This document shows, piece after piece, positions 43,933-52,988 of a stretch of DNA of 64,000 bases. Below the pieces are notes generated by a model. That model saw only the letters and a list, made by a program, of their open reading frames with translations, made no database searches and was not told the origin of the DNA. This DNA comes from Bacteroidaceae bacterium (GTDB lineage: Bacteria; Bacteroidota; Bacteroidia; Bacteroidales; Bacteroidaceae): NCBI GenBank assembly GCA_017622815.1, contig JAGAQH010000002.1:1-64000 (forward strand), written 5' to 3'. Position 1 is the stretch's first letter. Each line of letters begins with the position of its first letter. Position numbers and translations under genes: made by a program.

Positions 43933-46485
43933 ATGAAACGACTCGCCATCCTATTATTATACGTGTACTTTCACCCGCTCTTCTGCTACGGACAGGTGAA
44001 GGCTCTTGTTGGCTCTGTGACCGACGAGGAAAGTGGTGAGCCTGTGGCTGGTGCCATCGTGCAGGCCGTCGGCGGGAAAAACTATACTTTCACCACCAAT
44101 GACGGGCGTTTCTCCTTAAAGGGTGAGGCACGACAAATCCGTGTGCAGTCAATGGGCTATCGTAGTATCGTCGTAGATGTTTCTGAAAGCCCTATGCACA
44201 TCAAGATGAAGCCGGAGGCCACACAACTGAAAGACGTTATCATCAAGGCTCCCGACATTATCCAAAGAAGCGACACGCTGGTCTATTCCATGAGCAAGTG
44301 GGCGCAAAAACAAGACCGCAACATAGCCGACGTGCTACGTCGCTTGCCAGGCGTGGAGGTGGCAGAGAACGGAAGCATCAAATACAACGGCGAGCCAATC
44401 AACAAGTTCTATATCGACGGCTCAGACTTTGTGAACGACCGCTACGGCGTGGCCACTAATAACATTTCCCCTGACGACGTGTCCAGCGTGGAGATTATGG
44501 AGAACCACCAACCCGTGAAGGTGCTTGAAGGACTGGAGTTTTCACAGCAAGCCGGACTGAACATCAAACTTAAAGAAGCTGCCCGCGCCCGCTGGATTGG
44601 CATCCTGAATGGCGGCATGGGTGCTGAGCCTCTGCTCTACGATGCATCCGTGTTTGCCATGCGCATTGCCAGGAAATGGCAGAACATGGAAACGTTGCGA
44701 CTGAACGATACGGGATGGAATCCCAACAGTCAGAGTCAGCGGCATACTGACAACACACTCCCGGGCAGTGTCTATAATGACAATTCGTGGCCTGACTATA
44801 TCGCCATCGGCATCACCTCTGCGCCGCTTGACGAACTGCGCACCCGTGACAATCTGTCGTTTCTGGCACAGTCGAGCAATTCCCGTCATGTAGCCGATGG
44901 TCTTGATGTCAAGTTGAATGCTACCTATCAAGCTGACCGTTTGGATTTCACCAATTCCTGCACCACTCGCTATTTCGACAAGAACATACCCTCGTTCTTA
45001 GAACAGAACTCTATGCGCAGCCACGAACACCAACTAAACGGCGAATGGTCACTGCAACTGAATCGACGTAATAACTATCTGAAGGACAATCTCAGCGTGG
45101 ATGCACTGTGGAATCGTGCTACGTCTGCCGTCAGCGGTACGCAGACACTACAGCAACAGTCCGACCTCCCATCCCTTGACATCACCAACGATTTGCAACT
45201 GGTTCGTCGTATTGACAGCCATCTACTGACCATTTCGTCACACAACCGCTACTCACATCGTCCCCACTCGCTTACTGCCGATAGTATTATGCAAGACCTT
45301 ACTACTGATGATTTCCGCTCTGTTACTGAAGCCCGCTATGGCTGGCTACTCCGTCGTTGGTCGTTCTACGCCCGTGGCGGCATCGACCTCAATCTGCACC
45401 GTTTCCAAAGCAGTCTCAGTGGTCTCATGCTGCCCGACTATCCTTTAGATGGCCGTCGAAACTTCACCGTCCTCAAAACTTACGCCTCGCCCGAAGCCCG
45501 CTATCAGCACCGCCGTTGGTGGCTGACGCTCTCACTGCCCATCGGCTATTATTATTATCATGTGGCAGACCGACTGGCAGACACCTCTACGGGAAAGCAC
45601 TTGATGACTGTCTCGCCAATGGTCTATGTTCGCCACCAACTCACGGCCAAGACTGAGCTCTCTGCTTATCTCAATTACAGTCTCCAGCCAGTCGCGCCAA
45701 GCAGTTATACGCAAACCGTCATTATGACTGACTTCCGAAACCTCACTTTTCAGACACCATCCACAGAAAGCATACGGCAACGTTCGGCTTCCGTCAGACT
45801 GCGCTACCGAAACCCTATCACCTCGCTCTTTGCCAATCTCTCAGCCAAATACGAACAGGTCTATCAGCCCCTGATGCAAAACCAACTGTTCATCGGCGAC
45901 CGCATTCTTACTGCTTTTGTCAATTGTGGAAACAACATCTCTATCACCCAACTCAATGGCGGCATCAGCAAAGGTCTTTGGTCAGCTAAAATCACCGTAG
46001 GCATTGATGCGTCTTTTGGGCACTCCAGCGCCAGGATGATGCGGCAGAACGTGGAACAGCCTTACACCTCCACCTTCATCACCCTTGCGCCCAAATTCTC
46101 TGGCAAATTCACGCGCTGGCTCTCCTCTGACTATCGACTGACTTACACTAACAACCAATACAAGGTCGATGCAGTAAAGGCCATCCACAGTGCACTGCGC
46201 CAAAACCTCTCCGTTACACTCCTGCCTACTGACCAATGGCATATTGCTTTCGGCGCAGAGCATTACTACACGCGCTTTTCCACCGGCCAGACCGCCAGCA
46301 TCATTTTCCTTGATGCCTCTGTCCGCTGGCTCCTTTCCAAAAGCGTTGACATCTCTCTTGCCGCCACCAATCTCCTTGACGAAACAGACTATCGCTACAC
46401 CTCCTTCGGCTCCCTCTCAGAATCTTTGTATTCCTTCACCATACGACCAAGAAATATAATCATCAAAATGCAAGTCAAGATATAG
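43933..46485 (+). CDS. TonB-dependent-receptor-like outer-membrane barrel paired with GLPGLI
   Basis: 850 residues. Signal peptide MKRLAILLLYVYFHPLFCYG. Residues ~22-105 are a carboxypeptidase-regulatory-like domain (VGSVTDEESGEPVAGAIVQA). A plug-like region follows (~110-220, NIADVLRRLPGVEVAENGSI and PINKFYIDGSDFVNDRYG). The rest is a beta barrel ending with aromatic strands (SLYSFTIRPRNIIIKMQVKI). It lacks an STN domain, unlike two later barrels here. No SusD gene accompanies it. Substrate unknown; co-expression with the GLPGLI protein is very likely. Confidence 0.88.
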   Translation: MKRLAILLLYVYFHPLFCYGQVKALVGSVTDEESGEPVAGAIVQAVGGKNYTFTTNDGRFSLKGEARQIRVQSMGYRSIVVDVSESPMHIKMKPEATQLKDVIIKAPDIIQRSDTLVYSMSKWAQKQDRNIADVLRRLPGVEVAENGSIKYNGEPINKFYIDGSDFVNDRYGVATNNISPDDVSSVEIMENHQPVKVLEGLEFSQQAGLNIKLKEAARARWIGILNGGMGAEPLLYDASVFAMRIARKWQNMETLRLNDTGWNPNSQSQRHTDNTLPGSVYNDNSWPDYIAIGITSAPLDELRTRDNLSFLAQSSNSRHVADGLDVKLNATYQADRLDFTNSCTTRYFDKNIPSFLEQNSMRSHEHQLNGEWSLQLNRRNNYLKDNLSVDALWNRATSAVSGTQTLQQQSDLPSLDITNDLQLVRRIDSHLLTISSHNRYSHRPHSLTADSIMQDLTTDDFRSVTEARYGWLLRRWSFYARGGIDLNLHRFQSSLSGLMLPDYPLDGRRNFTVLKTYASPEARYQHRRWWLTLSLPIGYYYYHVADRLADTSTGKHLMTVSPMVYVRHQLTAKTELSAYLNYSLQPVAPSSYTQTVIMTDFRNLTFQTPSTESIRQRSASVRLRYRNPITSLFANLSAKYEQVYQPLMQNQLFIGDRILTAFVNCGNNISITQLNGGISKGLWSAKITVGIDASFGHSSARMMRQNVEQPYTSTFITLAPKFSGKFTRWLSSDYRLTYTNNQYKVDAVKAIHSALRQNLSVTLLPTDQWHIAFGAEHYYTRFSTGQTASIIFLDASVRWLLSKSVDISLAATNLLDETDYRYTSFGSLSESLYSFTIRPRNIIIKMQVKI

Positions 46486-46527
46486 TAACGAAACGTATTC
46501 ACAAAGCTCTATATGGAGAATTTTCAC

Positions 46528-46535
46528 TAACTTTG
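46528..46535 (+). promoter_or_regulatory. -7 box TAACTTTG before sigma-factor gene
   Basis: TAACTTTG sits about 100 bases before the sigma-factor start in the 153-base gap after the barrel gene. A TTTG at the right upstream distance is missing. Confidence 0.45.
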
Positions 46536-46638
46536 CACCAAAAATTATTTCATAAACAAGAAAAGATGAAGGAAATTTGAAAAAAGTTATCGTTTTGCTT
46601 AGTTTTTCGCTTCGCTGAATCGTCCTTGTTGTGTATGA

Positions 46639-47148
46639 ATGATAATTATGACGAAAAAAGAATTTGAAGACATATACCGTCAGCATTATGCCAAAATGTA
46701 CCGTCTGGCAAGGACGATGCTCTATGATGCCGACGAAAGCAAGGACGTGGTGAGCGACATTTTCGCCCGACTGTTACGGGATAGTGACAGGCCACAGAAG
46801 GACAGAATGGAAGGCTACCTGATGACTGCCGTGCGCAACCGCTGTCGCGACGTGCTCAGCCACAAGTCGATACGGGAACGAGTAGAAAGGCTCTTCTTGC
46901 AGGAGTCGATGCAGGGCCATATCATCGCTATGAATGATGACGACCGTCTGGAACGACTGATGCAATTCATTGAAGCGGAACTGCCACCGCTCAGCCAGCA
47001 GATCTTCCGACTACGTTTCCTCCGCGAGATGAGTTATGAGGAAGTGGCACAGGCTACAGGCGTTAGCAAAGTGACGGTGTACAACCATCTGTCACAGTCG
47101 GTACAGCGAATCAAGGAACATTTTGATAAAGAAACAGCAAAACGATAA
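46639..47148 (+). CDS. ECF-type RNA polymerase sigma factor
   Basis: 169 residues (160-170 depending on whether 46639 or the ATG at 46648 is used). Region 2 is FEDIYRQHYAKMYRLARTML with DESKDVVSDIFARLL and YLMTAVRNRCRDVLS. Region 4 is LPPLSQQIFRLRFLREMSYE with EVAQATGVSKVTVYNHLSQS, the helix-turn-helix that reads the -35 region. Size and layout match sigma-70 family ECF factors of Bacteroidetes that control outer-membrane receptor genes. The anti-sigma-like gene starts 6 bp downstream. Confidence 0.93.
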   Translation: MIIMTKKEFEDIYRQHYAKMYRLARTMLYDADESKDVVSDIFARLLRDSDRPQKDRMEGYLMTAVRNRCRDVLSHKSIRERVERLFLQESMQGHIIAMNDDDRLERLMQFIEAELPPLSQQIFRLRFLREMSYEEVAQATGVSKVTVYNHLSQSVQRIKEHFDKETAKR

Positions 47149-47153
47149 ACATT

Positions 47154-47777
47154 ATGGAACAGCAAGACAGAATTGACCAGTTGGTAGCAGAGAACCAGGA
47201 ATTGCTCGCGCTGACTAAGCAAGCCTTTATAAAGCGCGAAGTCGAAAATGAATCCGTCCCCGTGGACGAGGAATGGCAGAAATTCGCAGCGGAACACGCT
47301 GATGAATTAGAAGCCCTTGAAAAAGACAAGCCACGCACTGCCACCATTACGAGACTGATGGGCATACTCCCTTACAAGGTGGCAGCAAGCATCATCGGCA
47401 TCCTCTTCACGGCAGGAGTGGCTTTCGCCGCCATCCACATTGTGCGTATGGTTAGCAATCTCAAACCGCAGGCCATACAGACAGAACAAACAATATCTGC
47501 CAAGCCTACATCAGCATTGCCGACAGATACCGTCAAGACGGACACGACAGCCAACGCGAAACCCATTGTTTTCGACAATGTAGCATTGGATAAGATGCTG
47601 CCGCAGATTGCATCATATTATAATAAGGAGGTGGAGTTCCAGAATGCCGATGCCCGCCAGCTCCGTTTCTATTTCGTATGGAAACAGGACGAGACGCTCG
47701 ACGTCGTGCTGCATCGGCTCAACCTCTTCGAGAGCATCACCGTAGAACTGAAGTCGGACAAGATTGTAGTAGAATAA
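47154..47777 (+). CDS. Minimal anti-sigma-like membrane protein with DUF4974 domain
   Basis: 207 residues. A charged cytoplasmic N-terminus (1-75) lacks the canonical anti-sigma fold sequence. One membrane helix follows (~77-97, VAASIIGILFTAGVAFAAIH), then a Thr/Pro-rich linker and a C-terminal DUF4974-like domain (~140-207, VALDKMLPQIASYYNKEVEF ... DVVLHRLNLFESITV). DUF4974 is the C-terminal part of FecR-type anti-sigma factors and resembles STN. The central FecR domain is missing here. Location after the sigma gene and before an STN barrel fits a signal relay from the barrel to the sigma factor. Confidence 0.85.
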   Translation: MEQQDRIDQLVAENQELLALTKQAFIKREVENESVPVDEEWQKFAAEHADELEALEKDKPRTATITRLMGILPYKVAASIIGILFTAGVAFAAIHIVRMVSNLKPQAIQTEQTISAKPTSALPTDTVKTDTTANAKPIVFDNVALDKMLPQIASYYNKEVEFQNADARQLRFYFVWKQDETLDVVLHRLNLFESITVELKSDKIVVE

Positions 47778-47780
47778 GCC

Positions 47781-50312
47781 ATGAAGAGAATCATATCAAT
47801 GCTTGTCTGCTGCCTTGTCTTTGCAGGAATGCAGGCCCAAAAGATTACGCGCGAATACAACAACGTGTCGCTCAGCGAGGCCCTGCGCCAACTGAACGAG
47901 CAGACCGATGAATACACCATCAGTTTCCTATACAATGAACTGGAGGACTTCCGCATCACCACTTCGGTACACCGCAAGACCGTGCCCGATGCCATCCGCC
48001 AGATGATAGGCTTCTATCCCATCCGCATGACCGTTGAGCCGGGGATAGCCAATCCCAGCCAACAGGAAATCATCGTCGAGTGTCCGCAGAAGACAGCCCT
48101 CCGCTACAAGGGCACCGTCATCGACGAGCAAGGCCAGCCCGTAGCCTACGCCAACATCGCCCTGCTCTCGCCCCAGGACTCCACGCTGATTACCGGTGGC
48201 GTGTCGAACGAGAGCGGTCTCTTCGTCATTCCCTGTGAGCAGCAGCCCGTCCTTGCCCGCATATCATTCGTAGGATATAAAACAAAATTCGTCATGTTTG
48301 ATTCACGAAATGCCAGAAATATTCGCCTCAAGCCTGAGACTATTATGCTGAATGGTGTGAAGGTGACGGGCGATCGTATTTTCTCAAAGGCAGAAAACGG
48401 ACATCTGACCTACAACATGCCGATGCTCCTTGAAGTCTATCCTGCCGATAACGCCTACGAGGCTCTTACACGTATTCCTGGCGTGATTGACACGGGCGAA
48501 AACCTTACGTTTTGCGGACAAGCCGTGACGCTCATCATCAACGGCAAGGCGACGACGCTCAGTGTCGACAAAGTGGTGGAGCGATTGAAATCTATGCCCG
48601 CCGCCATGCTGGCCAAGGCCGAGGTAATGCCGTCGGCTCCTGCGAAATATCATGTGCGAGGCATGGCAATCAATATTGTCACAAAGGACTTCGCAGGAAC
48701 GAACCAATTCTCAGGCCAACTGAAGGGAGGCTGGCAGCAGAATAAATATGGCACAGGCTATGCGGGCGGCAGTTTTATCTACAACCATAACAAACTTGGA
48801 CTGGATATGTCGTACACGTTCACCGATGGGGCAAATTACGGACAGGTGGAGCACGAAGCCAACCATCCGTTGGGCGACAAGCGCATTGCTTACGAAGACA
48901 AGACACGCAACCGCAGCGACGGCATCGATCATGAGTACCGCATTGGCATGGACTATGCCATCGCTGACGACCATCGCCTATGCCTGGCCTATACGGGACA
49001 GTGGAACTCCACCCGCTCCACCAACACCACGACAGGTACGGCCCAGTCCACGCAACATTCCCGTGAGCACACTTACCTGCACAACGTCGATGTCAACTAT
49101 GCGGCTCCGTTCGGTCTGCAACTTGGCGTTTCGTACACCAACTATCAGGAGCCTCGTACGCAAAGCCTTGAGGGCGAACTGTACGACATCAACCGAAACC
49201 TGTTAGTCGATAGTCGCCAGAAAGTCAGCAAGTGGCTCTTCACCGCCGACCAGACCCACGCGCTGCCCAATGACTGGGAACTGAACTACGGGGCAAAGGC
49301 GCAGTTCACGAACAACAACAGCTATCAGACCACCCTCGACCAGAACCAGCAGCCCATGCCCGACGCCACCAGCAGCGTTGATTACGACGAGCGCATCCTG
49401 AATGCCTACGCCGGACTGAGCAAGCAGATAGGCAAGTCGCTGAGCCTCGACGCCTCGCTGACGATGGAGCAATACCATGCCACCAAGTGGAACGAGTGGC
49501 GCGTCTATCCGCAGTTCAACGCCATGTGGAACATCAACCCGAAGAATATGCTCAATCTCTCGTTCAGCAGCGAGGCCGTCTATCCCTCCTACTGGAGCAC
49601 CATGAGCAGCATCTACTACGCCTCGGCCTATACAGAGATATGGGGCAATCCCGACCTGAAGCCCATGTCGAAATATGAGGTGAACCTCATGTGGCAATTG
49701 AACCACAAGTACACGTTCACTGCCTTTGCCGAGTTTGAGCCTGACTACTTCGTGCAGCTCCCCTATCAGACCTCCGACCGAATGGCCGTCATCATGAAGG
49801 AGACCAACTTCGACTACTCCAACTACTACGGTCTGCAAGCCTCGGCGCAGTTCCATGTCGGCCAGTGGCTCAACGGTACCGTCAATGCCACGGGCCTCTA
49901 CCGTCACGACAAGAGCAGCAACTTCTTCGACCTGCCCTTCGACCGCACTCGCCTCTCGGCCATCCTCGGAGGAACAGCGGTGGCCAAACTGTCCCAGCGG
50001 CATAGCATCCAGTTCATCCTCAATCCGTTCTTCCAGTCGAAGGCCATCCAAGGCGTCTACGACATCAGTCCGCTGTTCTATCTGAATGCCTCGCTGCGCT
50101 GGACCTCCGACAACGGCAAGTGGAGTGTCATAGCCAAAGCCAACAACATCTTCAACTGCTACGCCAACACCCGTTCCACCGTCGCCAACCAGGACTACGC
50201 CATGCGTGTCTGGATGAACTACGCCAGTGCCTCGCTCACCGCAATCTACCGCATCGGCAACTTCAAGGAGAAGAAAAAGAAGGAGGTGGACACCTCGCGA
50301 ATGGGTTATTAA
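47781..50312 (+). CDS. STN-domain outer-membrane beta-barrel (paralogue A)
   Basis: 843 residues. Signal peptide KRIISMLVCCLVFAGMQAQ. STN domain ~22-85 (YNNVSLSEALRQLNEQTDEY, FYPIRMTVE). A carboxypeptidase-regulatory-like domain covers ~112-190 (TVIDEQGQPVAYANIALLSP). Next come a plug region (~200-310, DNAYEALTRIPGVIDTGENL with LIINGKATTLSVDK) and a barrel. STN is the periplasmic domain that touches FecR-type anti-sigma factors. The start lies 4 bp after the anti-sigma gene, so it is one transcript with the sigma factor. Residues 1-170 are nearly identical to those of the next gene, at DNA level too. No SusD-like partner. Confidence 0.9.
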   Translation: MKRIISMLVCCLVFAGMQAQKITREYNNVSLSEALRQLNEQTDEYTISFLYNELEDFRITTSVHRKTVPDAIRQMIGFYPIRMTVEPGIANPSQQEIIVECPQKTALRYKGTVIDEQGQPVAYANIALLSPQDSTLITGGVSNESGLFVIPCEQQPVLARISFVGYKTKFVMFDSRNARNIRLKPETIMLNGVKVTGDRIFSKAENGHLTYNMPMLLEVYPADNAYEALTRIPGVIDTGENLTFCGQAVTLIINGKATTLSVDKVVERLKSMPAAMLAKAEVMPSAPAKYHVRGMAINIVTKDFAGTNQFSGQLKGGWQQNKYGTGYAGGSFIYNHNKLGLDMSYTFTDGANYGQVEHEANHPLGDKRIAYEDKTRNRSDGIDHEYRIGMDYAIADDHRLCLAYTGQWNSTRSTNTTTGTAQSTQHSREHTYLHNVDVNYAAPFGLQLGVSYTNYQEPRTQSLEGELYDINRNLLVDSRQKVSKWLFTADQTHALPNDWELNYGAKAQFTNNNSYQTTLDQNQQPMPDATSSVDYDERILNAYAGLSKQIGKSLSLDASLTMEQYHATKWNEWRVYPQFNAMWNINPKNMLNLSFSSEAVYPSYWSTMSSIYYASAYTEIWGNPDLKPMSKYEVNLMWQLNHKYTFTAFAEFEPDYFVQLPYQTSDRMAVIMKETNFDYSNYYGLQASAQFHVGQWLNGTVNATGLYRHDKSSNFFDLPFDRTRLSAILGGTAVAKLSQRHSIQFILNPFFQSKAIQGVYDISPLFYLNASLRWTSDNGKWSVIAKANNIFNCYANTRSTVANQDYAMRVWMNYASASLTAIYRIGNFKEKKKKEVDTSRMGY

Positions 50313-50322
50313 TGTAAACAAG

Positions 50323-52872
50323 ATGAAAAGAGTCATAATACTTCTGCTATTCATAAGTGTAGCTATTTCGGTAAAAGCCCAAACAGTCACACGCGAATAT
50401 AATAATGTGTCGCTCAGCGAGGCCCTGCGCCAACTGAACGAGCAGACCGAGGACTACACCATCAGTTTCCTCTACAACGAACTGGAGGACTTCCGCATCA
50501 CTACCTCTATTCATCGCAAGTCCGTACCCGATGCCATCCGTCAGATGATAGGCTTTTATCCCATCCGCATGACCGTTGATGACAAGGAAATCATCGTGGA
50601 ATGCCCGCAGAAGACAGCCCCTCGATACAAAGGAACTATCATTGACGAGCAAGGCCAGCCCATAGCCTATGCCAACATCGCCCTGCTCTCACCTCAGGAC
50701 TCTACGCTGATTACCGGTGGAGTCTCTAATGAAAGCGGCCTCTTCGTCATCCCATGCGAGCAACATCCCGTTCTTGCCCGCATCTCCTATGTTGGTTACA
50801 AAACCATCTATAAGATTTGCAGCCAGTCTGAAGTGGGAGTCATTCGATTACAAGTGGATAACTATGCTTTGAAAGGCGTAACGGTGAAGGGCCATGTGCC
50901 ACAATATCAGATGGGCAGTGAGGGTTTGGTAACCAATGTTGAGAATACCATATTGAGTAAACTCGGCACTGGCGAGGACGTGCTGACCCACGTGCCTGGC
51001 ATCACGAAGAAAGACGGATATTTTGAGGTGTTCGGCAAGGGCGCGCCACTCATCTACATCAATGGGCGGTTGATGCGCGATGCCTCGGAACTCGACCAGT
51101 TGAAATCAGAGAACATCAAGAGCGTAGAACTCATCACCAACCCTGGCGCCAAATATGATGCAAGTGTTAAGGCTGTAGTGAAGATACGCACAAAGGCGGC
51201 ACAGGGTGAGGGCTTCGGTTTCGATGTGCGCTCCAGTTACTACCAATCGGAAAATACCGACCTTGTAAAACAACTGAACTGGAATTACCGCCACAACAAC
51301 CTCGACGTGTTTGGTACAATCTATTATGGGTTGAACAATGGTCACTACCCAAGCAACACGACTACAATTGTGGAAACTGATACGCTTTGGCGGCAAAATT
51401 TTGTACAGGATTACAAGCCAAAGAAACAATCATGGCGCAATACCGTCGGTGCAAACTATCTTCTAGATGATAACAATTCCATAGGAATGCGATATACGCT
51501 GACGCTTCGCCCCGACAACCACACCAACACCTCACTCAGCAGCGATGTGACTGCCGATGGTGAATATTTCGACCATCTCGACAACACAGTACACGCCGAT
51601 GTCAGCTATCGTCCGGCTCATCTACTGAACGTATATTATAAAGGTAAGATAGGTAAGGCCGAAATTGACTTCAACACCGACTATCTATATAACCGTGAGA
51701 GCGACCATGCCGTCTATACCGAACAGAGTACAAGCCAGGAAAATCGTGTTGTCAATTCTGAGAACCGTGAGCGCAACAAGCTCTTTGCCTCGAAGCTCAA
51801 TGTTGACTTCCCATTGTGGGGCGGAGGGCTAACCGTGGGCGCAGAGTACACCTACACCAACCGTAATGATGACTATATCAATCCTGAGCATTATGTTCCT
51901 ACATCGTTTGCCAAACTGAAGGAGTCACACATAGCCCCCTTTGTGGAATACAACAGGCAGATTGACCGTTTCCAATTCTCTGCGGGAGTCCGCTATGAAT
52001 GGGTGAGTTTTGATTACTTCGAGAACGACTTGCACCTTGACGAGCAAAGTCGCTCATTCGGCAATCTGTTTCCAACCCTCTCCGTCGGAACTCGAATAGG
52101 CAAAACGCAGCTTCATCTCGGCTATTCAGCCAAGGTCCGTCGCCCCACATATCAGCAGTTGAGCAACAACGTCACCTACGGCAACCGTTTTCTACTACAG
52201 TCGGGGAATCCATTCCTTAGGCATGAGTATATCCACGACCTTTCATTGACGGGTGTGTGGAAGTTCCTGCAATTCGCCATTAGCTACAACGATCGGCGTG
52301 ATGCTGTCATCTATTGGGCCGAGCAGCAGGCTGACAACTCCGCCGTGACACGTCTTACGCAGACCAATATCCCAACTCTGAAGAGCATCATGGCGCAGGT
52401 GGCCATTGCCCCTAAGTTCGGCTTTTGGTCGCCAGAACTGAGCGTCGGGATGCAGAAGCAGTGGCTCACGCTCCACACCGATGTGCGAACCTACCAGATG
52501 AACAAGCCCATCTTCCAACTGAGCCTCGACAATGCTTTTGATTTCGGATACGGATGGGTAGCTTCAGTAGATGCTTATCTGACCACGAAAGGCAATGATG
52601 AGAACGTCTATTCCTCTCGCAACAAAGGAACTGTCAATATCAGCCTTACAAAATCGCTGCTGAACGACCATCTCTCCATCCGTGTTCAGGGGAACGACCT
52701 TTTCCACACTGAAAAGCAGGGCATGCTGTTGTATGCAGGCCGGATGCATAGCGAACAGACAAGCTGGTATGACAGTCGTGAATTTGTGCTAACGCTCCGT
52801 TATAACTTCAATACTACACGTTCTAAGTACAAGGGCACTGGTGCAGGTAATGACGAAAAGAACCGACTATAA
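50323..52872 (+). CDS. STN-domain outer-membrane beta-barrel (paralogue B)
   Basis: 849 residues from the ATG at 50323; a longer reading from 50227 overlaps the end of the previous gene in another frame. Signal peptide KRVIILLLFISVAISVKAQ. STN and regulatory-like domains follow with near-identity to paralogue A up to about residue 165 (ARISYVGYKT). After that the sequence is unrelated: a plug of a different type (VENTILSKLGTGEDVLTHVP, GAPLIYINGRLMRDASEL, SVELITNPGAKYDASVKAVV) and a barrel ending SKYKGTGAGNDEKNRL. That ending is typical of the OMP_b-brl_3 group. It looks like a recombination product joining a shared sensor module to a new barrel. Confidence 0.9.
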   Translation: MKRVIILLLFISVAISVKAQTVTREYNNVSLSEALRQLNEQTEDYTISFLYNELEDFRITTSIHRKSVPDAIRQMIGFYPIRMTVDDKEIIVECPQKTAPRYKGTIIDEQGQPIAYANIALLSPQDSTLITGGVSNESGLFVIPCEQHPVLARISYVGYKTIYKICSQSEVGVIRLQVDNYALKGVTVKGHVPQYQMGSEGLVTNVENTILSKLGTGEDVLTHVPGITKKDGYFEVFGKGAPLIYINGRLMRDASELDQLKSENIKSVELITNPGAKYDASVKAVVKIRTKAAQGEGFGFDVRSSYYQSENTDLVKQLNWNYRHNNLDVFGTIYYGLNNGHYPSNTTTIVETDTLWRQNFVQDYKPKKQSWRNTVGANYLLDDNNSIGMRYTLTLRPDNHTNTSLSSDVTADGEYFDHLDNTVHADVSYRPAHLLNVYYKGKIGKAEIDFNTDYLYNRESDHAVYTEQSTSQENRVVNSENRERNKLFASKLNVDFPLWGGGLTVGAEYTYTNRNDDYINPEHYVPTSFAKLKESHIAPFVEYNRQIDRFQFSAGVRYEWVSFDYFENDLHLDEQSRSFGNLFPTLSVGTRIGKTQLHLGYSAKVRRPTYQQLSNNVTYGNRFLLQSGNPFLRHEYIHDLSLTGVWKFLQFAISYNDRRDAVIYWAEQQADNSAVTRLTQTNIPTLKSIMAQVAIAPKFGFWSPELSVGMQKQWLTLHTDVRTYQMNKPIFQLSLDNAFDFGYGWVASVDAYLTTKGNDENVYSSRNKGTVNISLTKSLLNDHLSIRVQGNDLFHTEKQGMLLYAGRMHSEQTSWYDSREFVLTLRYNFNTTRSKYKGTGAGNDEKNRL

Positions 52873-52988
52873 ATCTCTCTCGACAGGCGGGCAGCCGTCG
52901 GCCACAGTGCCAAAGTTGCCTGCTTCAAACAAAACAGGTTCGATTAAGAATATTTATCGCCGTATATAAAACATAATAGTTAATAAAG

